Origin: Druceiella hillmani
Lineage: Eukaryota; Arthropoda; Insecta; Lepidoptera; Hepialidae
Reading direction: 5' to 3'
NCBI GenBank assembly: GCA_039881145.1
Contig: JAYKKI010000060.1
Coordinates: 7,581,001-7,645,000 of the forward strand
DNA: 64,000 nucleotides
The notes below the pieces were generated by a model, which ran no database searches, was not told the origin of the DNA, and saw only the letters and a list, made by a program, of their open reading frames with translations. Positions 1-12,700 of the stretch are shown piece after piece; within the stretch, counting starts at the first letter, position 1, and every line of letters starts with the position of its first letter. The position numbers were made by a program, and so were the translations under genes.

Positions 1-426
1 TAGCAATTTCCATTATTGCTTTAAATAAGTAGCTGGTTGATGTCTGTTAGAGTTTTGTCTACTTAAACTTAAAAATTTTTATTAAAAACATATTTTGATA
101 CTTTTACACAGATCTTCAGTATTATTCACTTTGATGGTAAATTTCAAAATTTTTCTTTATACAAAAAATTAGTGACCACCTCAGAGAAGAAAAAACAAAT
201 ACAGAGTGGTCAAATGGTCTAATAAAGATATTGTCCGATATTCCACTATGATTGCGTTCCACCAGCCGGCGGCAACGCTTACGTCCACCATCCATTCCCA
301 ATTCACTTGCTTATCAACGTTACAATTATCAATTCCAATGGAATAGGTTATGAATAATGCATATTGGGAATTATGAGGAAATTGCGGGGAATCAAACAAA
401 TTAAATAGACTATGAACAAAATTATG

Positions 427-458
<32 letters not shown>

Positions 459-700
459 TATGTATAAGAGAATATAAACGAAGTAAACTGCATAGTGTTT
501 TTTTTTATATATTAATCAGTAGATAATAATTTACAATAACAGTAATTCTAAAAGTTTAATTTCATTTACATATAAATTTTTAAACTCGTTCGCACATTTT
601 GCGTCTTCTGGTATAACAGCTATTACTTTTTAGAGCTGCATAATGTGATTACTTACATAAACTTCATATATCAATATGTCAGGGTCAAATTGACAGATGA
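1..700. other. AT-rich intergenic stretch, no gene seen
   Basis: No exon-like sequence is visible. There is a TA microsatellite at about 426-470. A short GC-richer patch at about 244-300 begins with gcgttccacc and contains gcaacgct, words that recur in the dispersed repeat at about 713-863 and 18705-18836, so it may be a related repeat fragment. Open frames here look like chance frames. Confidence 0.6.
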
Positions 701-712
701 ACAACCACAATG

Positions 713-863
713 ACCTACTTCGGGGGTCGGCATGGGCTCGAAGCTGTCATAAATAATGATGTCATCAATGACGTTTTGATCATGACCACAACAATCGTGG
801 TCATTATGTGGGACGATACGTTGAGCGTTTTAAGCATTGCAATCGCCTAGTGGAACGTACCTT
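713..863 (+). repeat. Dispersed repeat, copy 1 (inverted relative to the copy at 18705-18836)
   Basis: This stretch runs from 'gggggtcggcatgggct' to 'tagtggaacgta'. Read on the opposite strand, 18705-18836 shows the same order of blocks: cgggtcggcatgggct, a tttgatcatg-like block, tgagcgtt, gcaatcg/gcagtca, and agtggaacgta. Two diverged copies of one interspersed family are therefore present about 18 kb apart in opposite orientation. I do not recognise the family and see no coding capacity. Confidence 0.6.
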
Positions 864-967
864 TTCACTATTATAATATACTAAGCATGATGCTTCATAT
901 AACGATAGAACTAATTGAAACACCTTTCATGACTTGATGACTAAAACACATAAATAAACCTGTACAG

Positions 968-1155
968 AAACTGTGTCCGCAGAAAAAGGTGCCGGCGCGG
1001 CTTCGAGCCGTTCCCATACCGGAGCACCTGCTCCTGCCGAGCAGCCTGAAGGGCCAGGCCGGCAGCTGATAGACCCCAGCCTGCCTGACCAAATACTCCG
1101 ACCCGTGAACGTCCCCATCTCGCCCCAGTCTGCGTTGTTAGCTTCCGTGTTGTAG
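968..1155 (+). CDS. Possible 3'-terminal coding exon of an unidentified gene
   Basis: A GC-rich island in AT-rich DNA carries an open frame that has no ATG and ends at a TAG. It reads ...TVSAEKGAGAASSR... then SLPDQILRPVNVPISP and ends LLASVL. A possible splice acceptor, tgtacag, lies directly before 968, and an AATAAA lies at 1354-1359, about 200 bases past the stop; both fit a last exon whose earlier exons lie outside the window. The upstream polypyrimidine tract is poor. A minus-strand frame of similar length (927-1118) overlaps. The peptide is Ala/Pro/Ser rich and I recognise no domain. In this window high GC is typical of real exons, but old transposon fragments are GC-rich too. Confidence 0.35.
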
Positions 1156-1159
1156 GTTA

Positions 1160-2384
1160 TACTGTGAGCGTAGAGGTGGCCGCGTAGAGATGGTCTTCTT
1201 TGCGTCGGTCAGTTTTGTTTGCGCAGAGCGGTGTATACGGCGAATCAAATATGTTCAAATGTAGATTAAGTTTAAATCGACCCTTTTGTCTTGTTCAGGT
1301 AAGCAGGCATATATAATGAATACTCTAAAATTTATTTTGTAAGACAAGGAGATAATAAATTTACACAAGAAGTATATAAATGATAGATGACGAGGTTTTA
1401 TCACTTTTGGCTAGTTTCAGACTTGGCATCGTTGGTATACTGAGCAGCATGTTGAAATATGCTGCTTTCTGCTCACCACATATCACTGGACGTTTTAATA
1501 CATGCGTCATGTGTTGAATCAGCATCATCTACCACATGACGCTGATTGTATAAAAACAATAAATCCTATAATTTCTTAACCTTATGTTGATCTTAAACTC
1601 TCTAGTATTCAGACCATTTTATAAGTTTATTTAAATTTATAGATAGAAAGTTTTACATTTTATAATCATTAATAAATACAGTATCTGTTCGTCAAATGAT
1701 TTACTTTTTCAACTTGAAGATTTTCTTTCTAGCTTCAAGATATTTTAACCTAATTTTCACCAATTGAATACTGCAAAATACTTTCATACATACATAGTTT
1801 CGTGCATATTTCTTTGGAATTATGAACTTATGTTTAATTATTTTGGTTTTAAGTAATGTGCTAACTATAAAAGCAGAAATCGGGTGTGAAGCGTGTTGGA
1901 ATACGATCAGAATTTTTTTATTCCTGAATATGTCACTCCAGTAGATTATATAGGTGTAAAGTTGAATATTACAAAGTCCTATAGAGATAATTTTCTTCGA
2001 TATCCTGAATAGAATAGTGAAAACCATATTTTGAAATTCTGCATAAGGAAAAAATTATAACGATCTGAAAATTAAAAAAAATTTGTTATCCGTTTGAGGG
2101 TTAAGTTAAACTGATTTATGAAATAAATCTTGAAATATTTTTTATTAATAATATTGAATTATTAAATGATATTTTATGAGAACGAAAAATATGGAAAAGA
2201 TGGTATGCAAACAATTTTACTACCGAATCCGCCACGAATTTCTTAAAACAGTTTCCAATATTCTCTTTAGGACATTGTAGAGAATTACCTTTCTGCGGCT
2301 TTATCGTATTCAATTTTACACTCTGTAAATACGTTTGAGACATGTAACAATGAAATTGAGTTAAAAAAATGATTGAATACAAAT
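1160..2384. other. Intergenic, no gene recognised
   Basis: AT-rich DNA. Palindromic pieces lie at about 1439-1475 and 1503-1546. A motif tgagggttaa at 2095-2104 is identical to the right end of the piggyBac-like element at 3981-3990, and may mark another element end. Bases 2291-2321 (ctttatcgtattcaa core) recur at 58441-58472, so this is part of a dispersed repeat. The open frames on the minus strand (1701-2027, 2116-2382) show no recognisable domain. Confidence 0.5.
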
Positions 2385-2388
2385 TTAA

Positions 2389-3986
2389 CCCTTAACTACC
2401 TACTCCTAATTTTTGCAGCACAATTACCACACTCATGTTGACCACTGCTGGGAATTGTGATATTTAATTTATAAATGCATATTTAGGGACAACACTATTT
2501 AATAAAATTTAAAAAACTAAACGAAACAAACAACTTTTCCACTTAAATATTAATAATTAGACTACTTTGTTATTTTACTTCAAAGCGTAATAGCTATAAA
2601 TAATGAGACCCAACAGCCCAAAAGTTCCTATTAAGAGCTTTTGAATGTAACTTATTTTTTTTTTGACTTGGTTAGCATTTCGTCTTTGATTTGACGGCGG
2701 ATATAGCTTTTGACATCCCTCGAAATATTTTAATTTTTTTCTCAATGTTTCATAAGGGGCTTTAGGGGGTTTTAGCTGTTCTGCCAATAGCTTCATAAAT
2801 TTAAATCGACTTCCAGTTCGTTGTGCTTGATAAGATAAACTTACGATGTAAGCATTCGATAAAGATATATCAAGCAATTTATGAAAAATAGTCAAAGGCC
2901 ATCTTCGGATTCGATGAGTCTTTAAATAATTGGTTTGATTATACATTACATTGTGATTTCCGGCTTTTGGGTGTTTTCATCAACGCTTGCTGTGTGGTGC
3001 ATACTTGAAATCTTAACGACTACCTTATCTTGTTTTGTCAAGAAAGACGTCAATACCATGTCGCTTGTGAAACCGAAAATCGTTAATTGAACATACCTTT
3101 GTTTAGATGTCTTGAACTCATGTGGAATTTTTCTCTCATGTTTCTTTAGAGTGCTGACAAGGCTCAATTCTTCATATTTCAAGATATTCACAAGTTCTAT
3201 GGAGCAAAACCAATTGTTTATTTTTGTAAGATCTATATCTTGAACACAGGTTTGTTTGTGATATTTTGGTCTCGTCTACCAAATTTTATGCAACACAATT
3301 TTCTTAAGCCTTTTGTGACTGAAAACATACCGATATTCTGATCTTACGCCCGGTGATTACAAGACGATATTATGTGGATGGTAATACAACGAATTTAAAA
3401 TTAAATATTATGTACATAGTGATACGAAATAGATATGACATGCGAGACAGAATATCAGTGGAATTGGTTCTTGCCCAAATAGTTCCTGTGCGTGGATTAA
3501 ATTTCCATTAAGGGTACTTCATCTCCAGAAGAAAAATCGTCACGCCTAACTGGTGATCCACTTTGTGGCTGCACATAATAAAATTTAGAGATTGAGTTTC
3601 CTCATCTTGTGACGATAATCTATTCCAGCTGTCTTCCGAATCACATCATGGCACATCTATTCCAAATATCTCACAATAATTTCATCATTTAAATCCATTG
3701 CTGCGCTAAAGCAACAAAATTAATATGAAACAAAATAATCACATTATAAACCTATGGTGTGGTCATAGTGACCGCTAACAAAAATATTTCACTTACTTAA
3801 GACGAACGTGCACATATAAACTTCCACGAAGCACTCGCGCAACACTAATCAATGTGTATTATAGGAACTAGACGCGCACAAGCATGTGACAAGTACGCGC
3901 TAAAATATTTGACTTTGAAAAACTACCCCAACAGTTTTTGAGACTGCGGGTCCCAACAGTTTTAGAGACTGAGATTGCTTTGAGGG
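2389..3986 (-). mobile_element. Degenerate piggyBac-like DNA transposon with TTAA flanks
   Basis: The element is bounded by TTAA at 2385-2388 and at 3987-3990, the target site duplicated by piggyBac elements. Both ends start with CCCT reading inwards (CCCTTAACTACC and CCCTCAAAGCAA). The minus strand carries transposase pieces in the correct order. A start-like MDLNDEIIVRYLE lies near 3698. NNWFCSIELVNILKYEEL followed by STLKKHERKIPHEF and SSMHHT...KPEIT spans about 3215-2950, matching the piggyBac DNWFTS...L..TLRKN and STMHHD...KPEII blocks. THRIRRWPLTIFHKLLDIS lies near 2915-2860, matching the RRWPL...LLDIA block. Most of the N-terminal and catalytic part is missing and stops interrupt the rest, so it is dead. 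A doubled subterminal motif, cccaacagttttngagactg, lies at about 3928-3972. Confidence 0.72.
2575..3240 (-). pseudogene. piggyBac-like transposase remnant (C-terminal half)
   Basis: Two consecutive minus-strand frames (3191-2946 and 2946-2575) together give the C-terminal half of a piggyBac transposase. In known members a stretch with the NKTKGGVD motif separates KPEI and RRWPL; here these blocks are almost adjacent, so about 20-25 residues including that catalytic-region motif are lost. The cysteine-rich C-terminal domain is also not seen: after CQKLYPPSNQ the sequence runs into a hydrophobic, probably non-coding tail. It is a pseudogene with no expected activity. Confidence 0.7.
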
Positions 3987-3990
3987 TTAA

Positions 3991-6900
3991 CAAATCAATT
4001 AGAATTTTTGTTCTCTCATTTACACATATTGGTTTGTGCAATGATAATCGCTCAAGTTTTGTGTTGCCAGATATGTGTTATGTCTCTTAAATTTTTTTTC
4101 TCTATTAATATTTCCTTATTTATTCCAATTCAGATCTGAAAGCTATAAATGAATTTTGATTTCTTCAACGTTTAAGTGATGTTATTTTGTTTATCTATTA
4201 TTTTAGAAATTATTAAGCTAAACTTAATTTTTCATCTTATGCTCCATAGTTCGAAATTTAAACATGTATTCACATCTGCTATTCTATGTTGACAAATTTG
4301 ACACCATACCTGGATTTTATGCCTTGACAGGCATGAATTTTTGTGAACGTTTTTTAATGAAAATATTAGTCCGTATTATGGTTGATAAAATAAAATTCGA
4401 AACAAAAAAAGAATAACTTTTGATCATTATGTTTTCTAGTGATGATTCATTAGGCATATTCCCCATTTCAATGACAATGGAAGGTTGAAGTCAGTTCTTA
4501 AATTGGTGGATTGTTATTTTATATTTTTCAAGAAATAATCTATTCCAGAAATTTGTGCCATATAAAATATAATATTTTGGCACTACATTTCATACGTACT
4601 TATATTTTGTACGTATTTTTCACATTGTTTACTGATATTTTCACAGTCTCGTCGCACAATTAGTCAGTTTAGAAAATAAACGCAGTCTGCCATGAAAAAA
4701 TTCCAATAAATAGTAGATTGTTTTTAGTCTACTTCGTTTAGTAATAATAAACGAAGTAGACTAATTATTTATTAATTACCGAATTATTAATTAATGAAGT
4801 AAACAATTTTAACTACGCAACAAATATACACTTTAAATCTTTCCATAATCGTAAACACAAAACTAGCGATTAAATTTCCCAAATACGTCGCTGCGAAAAT
4901 AACCACATCTTGTGGGGGAATATGTAACAATTTAATTGTTTATATCGTGCTTTTATGATACATAACTGTGTATATGTTTATCACATTTTAATATTATGTT
5001 GGAGTAGCGTTTATCAACGATAGCGCCAATACTACTTGTAGGTACCATGTGTGTTCGGGGGTTAAGTCATAAAGATGCTTTCTGTAATTAAAGTTGAAAC
5101 ATTATTTGTATTGTCTCTGAATAATCTAAAAGTTAATTTTTCAACATCACATTGGTATAGTACATGCATATATAAAAGATGTGGCATATTCGTATGTTAT
5201 AATAGTTAATTATAATTATAAACTTAAATAAATTCATCATTAAATTATTATGCCTTTTTTAATAAATTGTCTTATATTTATACACTATTTTATTACTCCA
5301 TTTACCAACTTTTCCAAGTCTGAATGAGCTTATATCAATAGTTTACAACAATATATTTTCGGACAAATACATATATATTATAAAGCACACCCGAATCAAT
5401 GGCTAAGACGCAATTTTGATCCAGAGACGAACTGGAACGTGTAACAAGTTTATCTGGTGTCATTTCCGTATATATACAGTAAAACATTCCAATAATATAA
5501 AAACCAAACGTCAAGCCGAAGATATAAACATTGTAAAGCGTATATATATCATTCATTCAGTTGCCTAATAATCACTAGTCTTTATATATTTGAAAGTCCA
5601 TATAGTTATTTTAATATATGCAAAGATTTTAGGCGAGTGGGAACGTAAAATGAGAATATGTTTCGTAGGCAAGTTCTAAAAGGTTATAAAGCTTTGTTAA
5701 AACGCACAGATGGAAGAAAAACGCAATAGCCGTAGAACAATATATGTATGTGGTAATTCTAGGTGAAGACGCTTGTTAGGTATTGTTCTGTAACAATCCA
5801 CTATCCCGAAAATGTTCTCTCGTTCCAGGTAGAGTTATTTAGTTTCGTAGCGATACTGAAAATTGGCTTAATAATTATTTCAATGTTAATTTGTTCAATG
5901 TTTACTTAGTTGTGTATAGTGATGTAAAGAATACTCGAAAATTTATAACATATATATGTGAAAATAATGGTATTAGGTAAAGGGATTTTAGATTTTTAAG
6001 CAGAAAAGAATTTGGAGAGATTTTCTTTAAAAAATTAATAAAAATTGTAAAATTATATGAATAACAAAAATTGGAAATTAAACTAAGGGGTAATAGGAAT
6101 AAAGTAATACAAAATAAATTTCTCAACAAATAACATTAATTTATCGTATTGTAGTAATTTGCATGGAATACTCGAAAACGATTTTATTGTATGAAATGGA
6201 CTTGAAAGATTTAAAAAAAAGTAAAAAAAATTTGTGGACAACATTTTTAAAGAATAAATTAACAAAAACATACATACAACTTTAAGAGATTCGTGTATTA
6301 AGCGTAAAAGCAAACGCGTGGAAAACTGATTTTTCAATGTGCTTTAGTTTGTTTAAAAGAGGCTTAATGGGATATTTTAATTTGTTTCATTAGTGTTATA
6401 AAGTACGCTTGGAAGTTATAACTTATTTTCAAAATTTACTTCTGCCCCTATTTGGATGTTTATTTATTTGAGGTTAGTCACCTGTCAAATGAGCTGTCGA
6501 AATGACAAAGGTTTCAAATGCAATCAATAGAAGACATCTCTACTCGCCCATTATACTTTGATCGAAACTTTTGCTGTATTTATAACGTAGTAGGTACGTT
6601 GCTGTACGTATATAAGAAACAAAATGCCAATCGAGATTTGATATGCCGATTCATAGTATTTTTTTATTTAAGGTCAATATAAATTTGTTTATATAATATA
6701 TATACATATGTGTGTGTATATATGTATACATACATATATATAATGTATATTTGTTGTTTTATATATTAATTTCTATTGATACTGTCATATATTATTATTA
6801 CTTGAATAATATTGTGTATGTCTGTATGTAGAAATATTATTATGAGTTTTTCATGTAAATGCGGGTTTGTGAAATTATAGTTGAGAAGTAACTTTTAAGA

Positions 6901-9170
6901 TTATCACCGTTCCTGTCATTAAGGACTAAAGAATGTTAAACTTAAACGAGTTAAACGAATGTTAAACATAATGACTTGGTTCTGAAAATTACGCCTTTGT
7001 GACATGAATTTCAATAAAATATTGAATGGAAAATTATTTTCATCCAAAGAAAAAAAAATAATTCGTTGCTAAATTTCTAACGCTGTGTAACTCTAATTCA
7101 CTTTTCAGAAGAGGAAAAATAACTCATATTTTGTATTTACTATGTTTTTTTTTAAATAATCATGTTTCAAAACGAATTAGATACATGACATGACAAAATA
7201 AACATTTTCTGTTTCATTAGTCTTTCATTTTTTATCAAAACGTCATAATTATCATTTTTTCCATATGAGCTGTATTAAAACTTAAGTGGCGAATCCATAT
7301 AAAAATAGAAGTTGCTTTTTTTTGAGAAATGGTTTTTTCTAAATTTTGTCCTGAATTAGGAAAAAATTAAATGTGGAAATTCAGCCCTATGTTGTAAGTA
7401 AAGTAAAGGTACCTTATTCAACATATACATTATTTAATGCATGACAATAAGGGTTGTTTTAATGTTCGCTTTAAAAACTGGCATGTTGTATTGCACTGGC
7501 GTTATTCTGGCCTTTATTGCTCGTTAACATTTTACATGCAAATGCTATGTTTTGTTGGCTTGAGAAAAATGAAGCATCAATCCATTATAGTGGGAGATGT
7601 ATTTTTATAGGTTATTTTGTTTTTGTTAGCGTCAAGCAAGGACAAATCGTTTTTGATTAGAAATTTTGTTATTTAGACAGTTAAAAAAATTTAACAAAAT
7701 TATTATTTGGATAACGTAAATGAATTGGTAACATATTACCCGTAATTGTCGAATACAAATTTTATTGGAATTTCTCGAATCAAAAAATAATTTTTATGAG
7801 ATTAGGTACCAGTACCCACAAACATTGAGGATGGATCTAATTTAATAGATAAAATAAATTTTATAAGGCTGAATCTATTAAATTATGGAAAGACATAATG
7901 GTTATTTAAAACCATTAATAAAGTCAGTCGTAACATCCACTGTTTTAGTTACATTTACGTAAAGTGAAATAAGGTGCCGTTTTAACATACATAGCTGTCA
8001 AAATAAAGGTTTCATTACGATAGAACATGCAGATATCTGTGTAAAGGCTAATGTGTGTTATTCGTAATGTAACATTATACAATATAAGGCTGAACGTCAA
8101 ATAGACTATTTCATAATTTGTATTTTATGAAAAGTTAAGTGCATATCATCTTTGAACAAATACACATTTCTTACAAGACGTCTTTTTCGCAGACCCGCTT
8201 TGCATCGTTAGCCACGTTCATTCCGGAGCTTTAGTATAATATAAGTTTAATGATGATTGTTGTAAATGCAGTTTCTGCATTTTTTGTTTGTAATCTACGT
8301 GACTTGTATATTTGTAAACTCGCTAATAGAATGTGATGAATGTCATCACACGATAGCCTTGATATTAGTTCGTTTAATATAATGTAATTAAACATTTTTA
8401 AATGTTTGTTAAAGCATTTTATGAAACATCTTACTTGATTACCCATCAATAGGTGTCGCTGTCATATTTCATTGTCTCAGTTTTGCTCACATAATAAAGG
8501 CGTTCAGTGCTTTTCAAAAAGTCTATAAGTGAATATGAGACTAATGAATATTACGGTGATGACCAGAGAATTTGCCTGATGCTGATGGGAATTTGCCGAC
8601 ACATTTGCCTTAGGTAAACACCTGGAGTAACGTAGGATGCTTTGTGAAAATTCTTGCAGACCATGGACATGTTGCATCCTTATTTAGAACTTAGATACTA
8701 ATTAAAAAAAATTTGCCGGTTGGGTAAAATAACTTTATTTATTTCTCATGTCGTCTGAAAAAATATTACGTCATAATCTCTTTCGAGCATCGCTTGCCTA
8801 TCTCTCTTTGATATTCTTGTTGGTACATATAATATTTTTACTACTTTTCATAGGCTGTGTCATTGTTTTTAGAATAAATAATTGTTAATCGAGCCCTAAA
8901 CTTAATCTACGTTAGTAATTGAGTGTACAAATGTTCCAAACATTTAAATTAAAAAAGTGTTTTCTCAATTTGTGTCACATTTTATAGATATTTATATAAA
9001 TTTTATCAACCAAAATTTTTCTGTAACTTAAAATAAAATATTAAAAAACATATTTTTTAATATTTTATTATAATATCTGAAAAATGTTTAAATTTCAAAA
9101 TTGTTTCTTTCTGCTAAATGTTTCTTTTCGTTTGCGCTTGTTCTTTAATTAGTTCCCCGTTCCTGTGTGT
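3991..9170. other. Long AT-rich intergenic region, no gene recognised
   Basis: About 5 kb without exon-like sequence. A perfect 16-bp hairpin (arms 4725-4740 and 4748-4763, loop 7) is the most structured element. A TA/TG microsatellite lies at about 6695-6750. The open frames on the minus strand at 5335-5556, 5902-6337 and 8231-8449 are rich in Phe, Ile, Leu and Tyr, as expected of translated AT-rich DNA, and show no domain or signal I can support. Confidence 0.55.
4725..4763. repeat. Perfect inverted repeat (16-bp arms)
   Basis: The arm tagtctacttcgttta at 4725-4740 is followed by a 7-base spacer and its exact reverse complement at 4748-4763. The stem could form in DNA or in RNA. Nothing around it shows a transposon end or a gene, so its role is unknown. 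Confidence 0.85.
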
Positions 9171-9179
9171 TGTGACTCA

Positions 9180-9700
9180 CAGCGATGTATTGTCTTGCTG
9201 TAAATTAATTGGCGCCAGTTTTCTTAATCCTGCAAGAAACTCGCGACCACATTTGTAGGGCCTTCGGCCACGAGGTCTTGTCTCTTCAGTCCTTTCCAGC
9301 AATATGTTTCTCTTCAGGTTGTCTGAGTTTTTTTCTTATAATACCCTGAAGTATCTTGAGTACCCGATAGTTAAATAGAGGATTGCAAATGCCGATTTCT
9401 TTGAAAATAGACTCGTTGGTCTAATGAGCAAATCAAGACACCGACGGCACAGCATGTCGAAGGCGTCAATACGTTTTCTTTCTGCTGCTTTCACAGTTCA
9501 GGTCTCAAGACGGTGGGAAAATAGAAGTGTACCAAAGTTTGCAGTAGAATAATTTTGGTTGTACTAACTTCCATAATTATACATATGGATACTTTTTCCG
9601 CAGCAGTCTTTTTCTCCTTAGTCTCATGAAATTAATGAGGACCGTATCAGATTTGGAACCTATGGCTTTGATTTCTTTTACGCAATGGCTTTTAGCTTGC
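9180..9700 (-). mobile_element. RTE-like non-LTR retrotransposon fragment (C-terminal end)
   Basis: Reading the minus strand over stops and frameshifts gives the tail of a LINE reverse transcriptase. A block like LFYCKLWYTSIFPPS is followed by the order FKEIGICNPLFNYRVLKIL, then NLKRNILLERTEETR and PRGRRPYKCGREFLAGLRK. This matches the region after the polymerase domain of RTE elements (trials on 'LLRRI..K.I...GHV.R' and then 'EGKR..GRPR..W'). The fragment is GC-richer than its flanks, has many stops and is 5'-truncated. The exact clade is uncertain. Confidence 0.55.
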
Positions 9701-9719
9701 GAAAAAAGACTATAAAATG

Positions 9720-12700
9720 TTATCTATATAAATAAAAGAAGTTATATTATTTATCTATATGTAGCGAAATTAGCACCTACATAAAAAGATTCTACGTTCA
9801 GAAATTTAAACATTTCTCAAAAGAAACACAGTTAAATAGGCATTTCTGTGTCTTAAAAAAATACCAAATCTGTGGTTCACAAATCCAATACTCGTCTTCT
9901 TACAATATTCAACAAAATATGTTCGGCTTTCATTGAATTTTTTCTCGAAATGTTCAATCGATTACAACATTGTACAGAGAACGGAAACGTTAGTGCATTG
10001 ACTTGCTTCTTGGCTTTCTGTCGATTGACATTAAATTATTTGCACCAAATATTTAACAATTACTTATCCACAAAGTTTTTATGTTTTCATTTCTGACTGT
10101 TTTTGAAAAATATCTTATTAAAACATAAAATGGATACATTTTCGTATATCTAAATCAGGATCGACATGTCTACAATGCTGCGTACATACCGATATTATAA
10201 ATGTCCGTCTGGATTGTATTCTCAAGATGATTATAGTCGATTAAACATGATTAGATTGTAAATGTAATGTATTTTCATTTGTAATAAGTAAATGAATTAT
10301 TGATTAGTTTAATTATTGTGATAAACGTTAATATATATGTAGTTTGTCTCTTTCTAACCGTGCAGATATGAGCAGGCAAGGTAATTTTGAGTAGATCAAC
10401 TGAATACTATTGGAAAATAAGAATTTGAAGTATTGTAGTACCTGTCCAGTAAATAAATTTGGAATCAAAATAAGATGATTCAATGTGAGTCAATTTATTT
10501 GCCGAGGTTTTTACGTCCGATACCATGTTTTTTAACCCTCGTTTATGTATATATTTTATGAGATATAAGTACCCTTTAAGAAAACTGAATTTTTCAATCT
10601 TTTTTTTTCAAAAATTCGAAGAATACTCATAAGAATTAAACAAAGTATTGAGTGGGTGCAAAAAGTGATTAATTTGGTAAACAAATTTATGTAAAAAGTG
10701 GTTTTATGATTGAAAATCGCTGTCTACTTCGCCCAATTTTTTACTTATTTAACTTTTACATTTTTAAATTTTTTTGTGGTCAATGTTCGTCTGTATTATT
10801 ATTTCTGTATTGGATGTGCCTGCAGTTGCGTACACGCAGATCAGAGGGTAACCAACGCTGTTGGCTGCATACTCAAAGTGAAAAAATTCAAAAACAATAA
10901 AAAATCTTCATGCAAAAGTAGTTTTCTTTCAGTAGCAGGATCACTGTAATAAAGCCTCTCCTACCCCATTCACACCAATCCACATTTCGTCACGTCCATT
11001 TTACCAATGTAGGAACCAATCACGTTAATTTTACCAATGTAGGAACCAATCACGTTAATTTTACCAATGTGAAATCTTTATTGCGCAATTTAAAATATAT
11101 GTGGCGCCATCTATTGATGTACATGGACACTATACATTTTTTAATTATTATGTGCAGAGTTGGTGGGCATTTCTTTTTTATTATTGTACTAAAAGAACAT
11201 AAGTGAATTTTTAAAAATATTAACTCGCAAATCTTCCGGTTGAATGAACCGATTCACTAAATAGAAACTAATTGTTCCTCCAAATTGACCATCCAAATTG
11301 TATTAGTAGCTTTTACTTGATGCGAATATAAACAAACGCACAAACAGACAAAAATTTAAAGTGTCCTTAATGCATTCTGTGTGTTATCCTTTAACCCCTC
11401 CTTAATTTTTTTTGCAAAAATGATTTTGATAAATGACACAAGGTTTATAGTTTTATTTTACATACATATTAAGTATTCAGTGATTGTAGAGTGTGAATTA
11501 AGTCGGGAAAACTAAAAAAAGTGTAGAAAAAAACTGTTTATGTCGATTTTTATCAAACATACCGTGAGAGCAGCTTTTATACTTATCGAAAATAAAGTTT
11601 AGTATACGCCGTCTTTCAATAAACTAAAGGAGAAATATTCGTTTTTGCTAAATTGTAGTTTGTTCCTCTAGTGGTTTTATTCCCGCTGTAAGAGAGTGTT
11701 AGTGTTCCGTGAGATAAAGAATAAAGAAGGAAACTGGGTTAAGAACATTAATTTGTACATTTGTCTCTCGGTCAGAGGTAAGCAGATATGTATGTAAATG
11801 AACTAGCTAAACTACAAACAATAATTAGATTGAAAAAGAGAAAAAGCGAAAAAAATTTGTGTTTAGACTGTTTTTTTTCGTGCATGATTATGATAATGTG
11901 GTTTCAAATTAAAACTGATTTTAATATAGGGTTATTTAATTCATTGGATTTTACGAAATGGCACATAAAAATATATTTGTTTACAATTATTTGCAAAACT
12001 GCTTGGTTTTAAGAAAATTTGAAAATATGCTGAAATATTGAGACAGCTAATGGTTACAGGACATGTACACTGAAAATTATTAAGAAATGATAATTTTATT
12101 AAGTAATACATTTTCAATTATTCAAAATTATAATAGGCGACAGAGTATCTCGTTTAATTTTTTCTAATAAATTTTTTAATCATTTAATGAACATTTTTCT
12201 ATGACGAGGAACTGAACCTTGGTAAGAGAGTCCTGCTCGCAATTAAATAATGTTTTCTCATTATATGTTTCACATGGGCATGCAAATGTTTATCATAATA
12301 ACAAACAATATTATTGTTCAAAATGCGTAAAAATTAGGAATTTATACAAAACAAACAAAATAAGATTATAGTATGTCATTGATCTATATATTATTTTATC
12401 AACATTAAACAAAATGTTCTTCATTATCTAATAACTTTTGAACAATTTAAAATAATATTCTGCTGATAATGACCAATTTTGTTTCTTGATTTATAGAAAA
12501 AATTAACAGTGAAGTCAATACGGAGATCACGCACAAAAAAATTAAAATATTTATCAACTAAAGTAAATAATCCGATTGTATTCACTAAATCTAATTGTAC
12601 TGCATTTTAAGTATCGTATCGAGATATTGTGTATCCCATTTGTTCGTATTTACAGCTTTGGCTGTTGAAAGTGCGCCTTGGAGCGTAATTTTGCAGTAAA

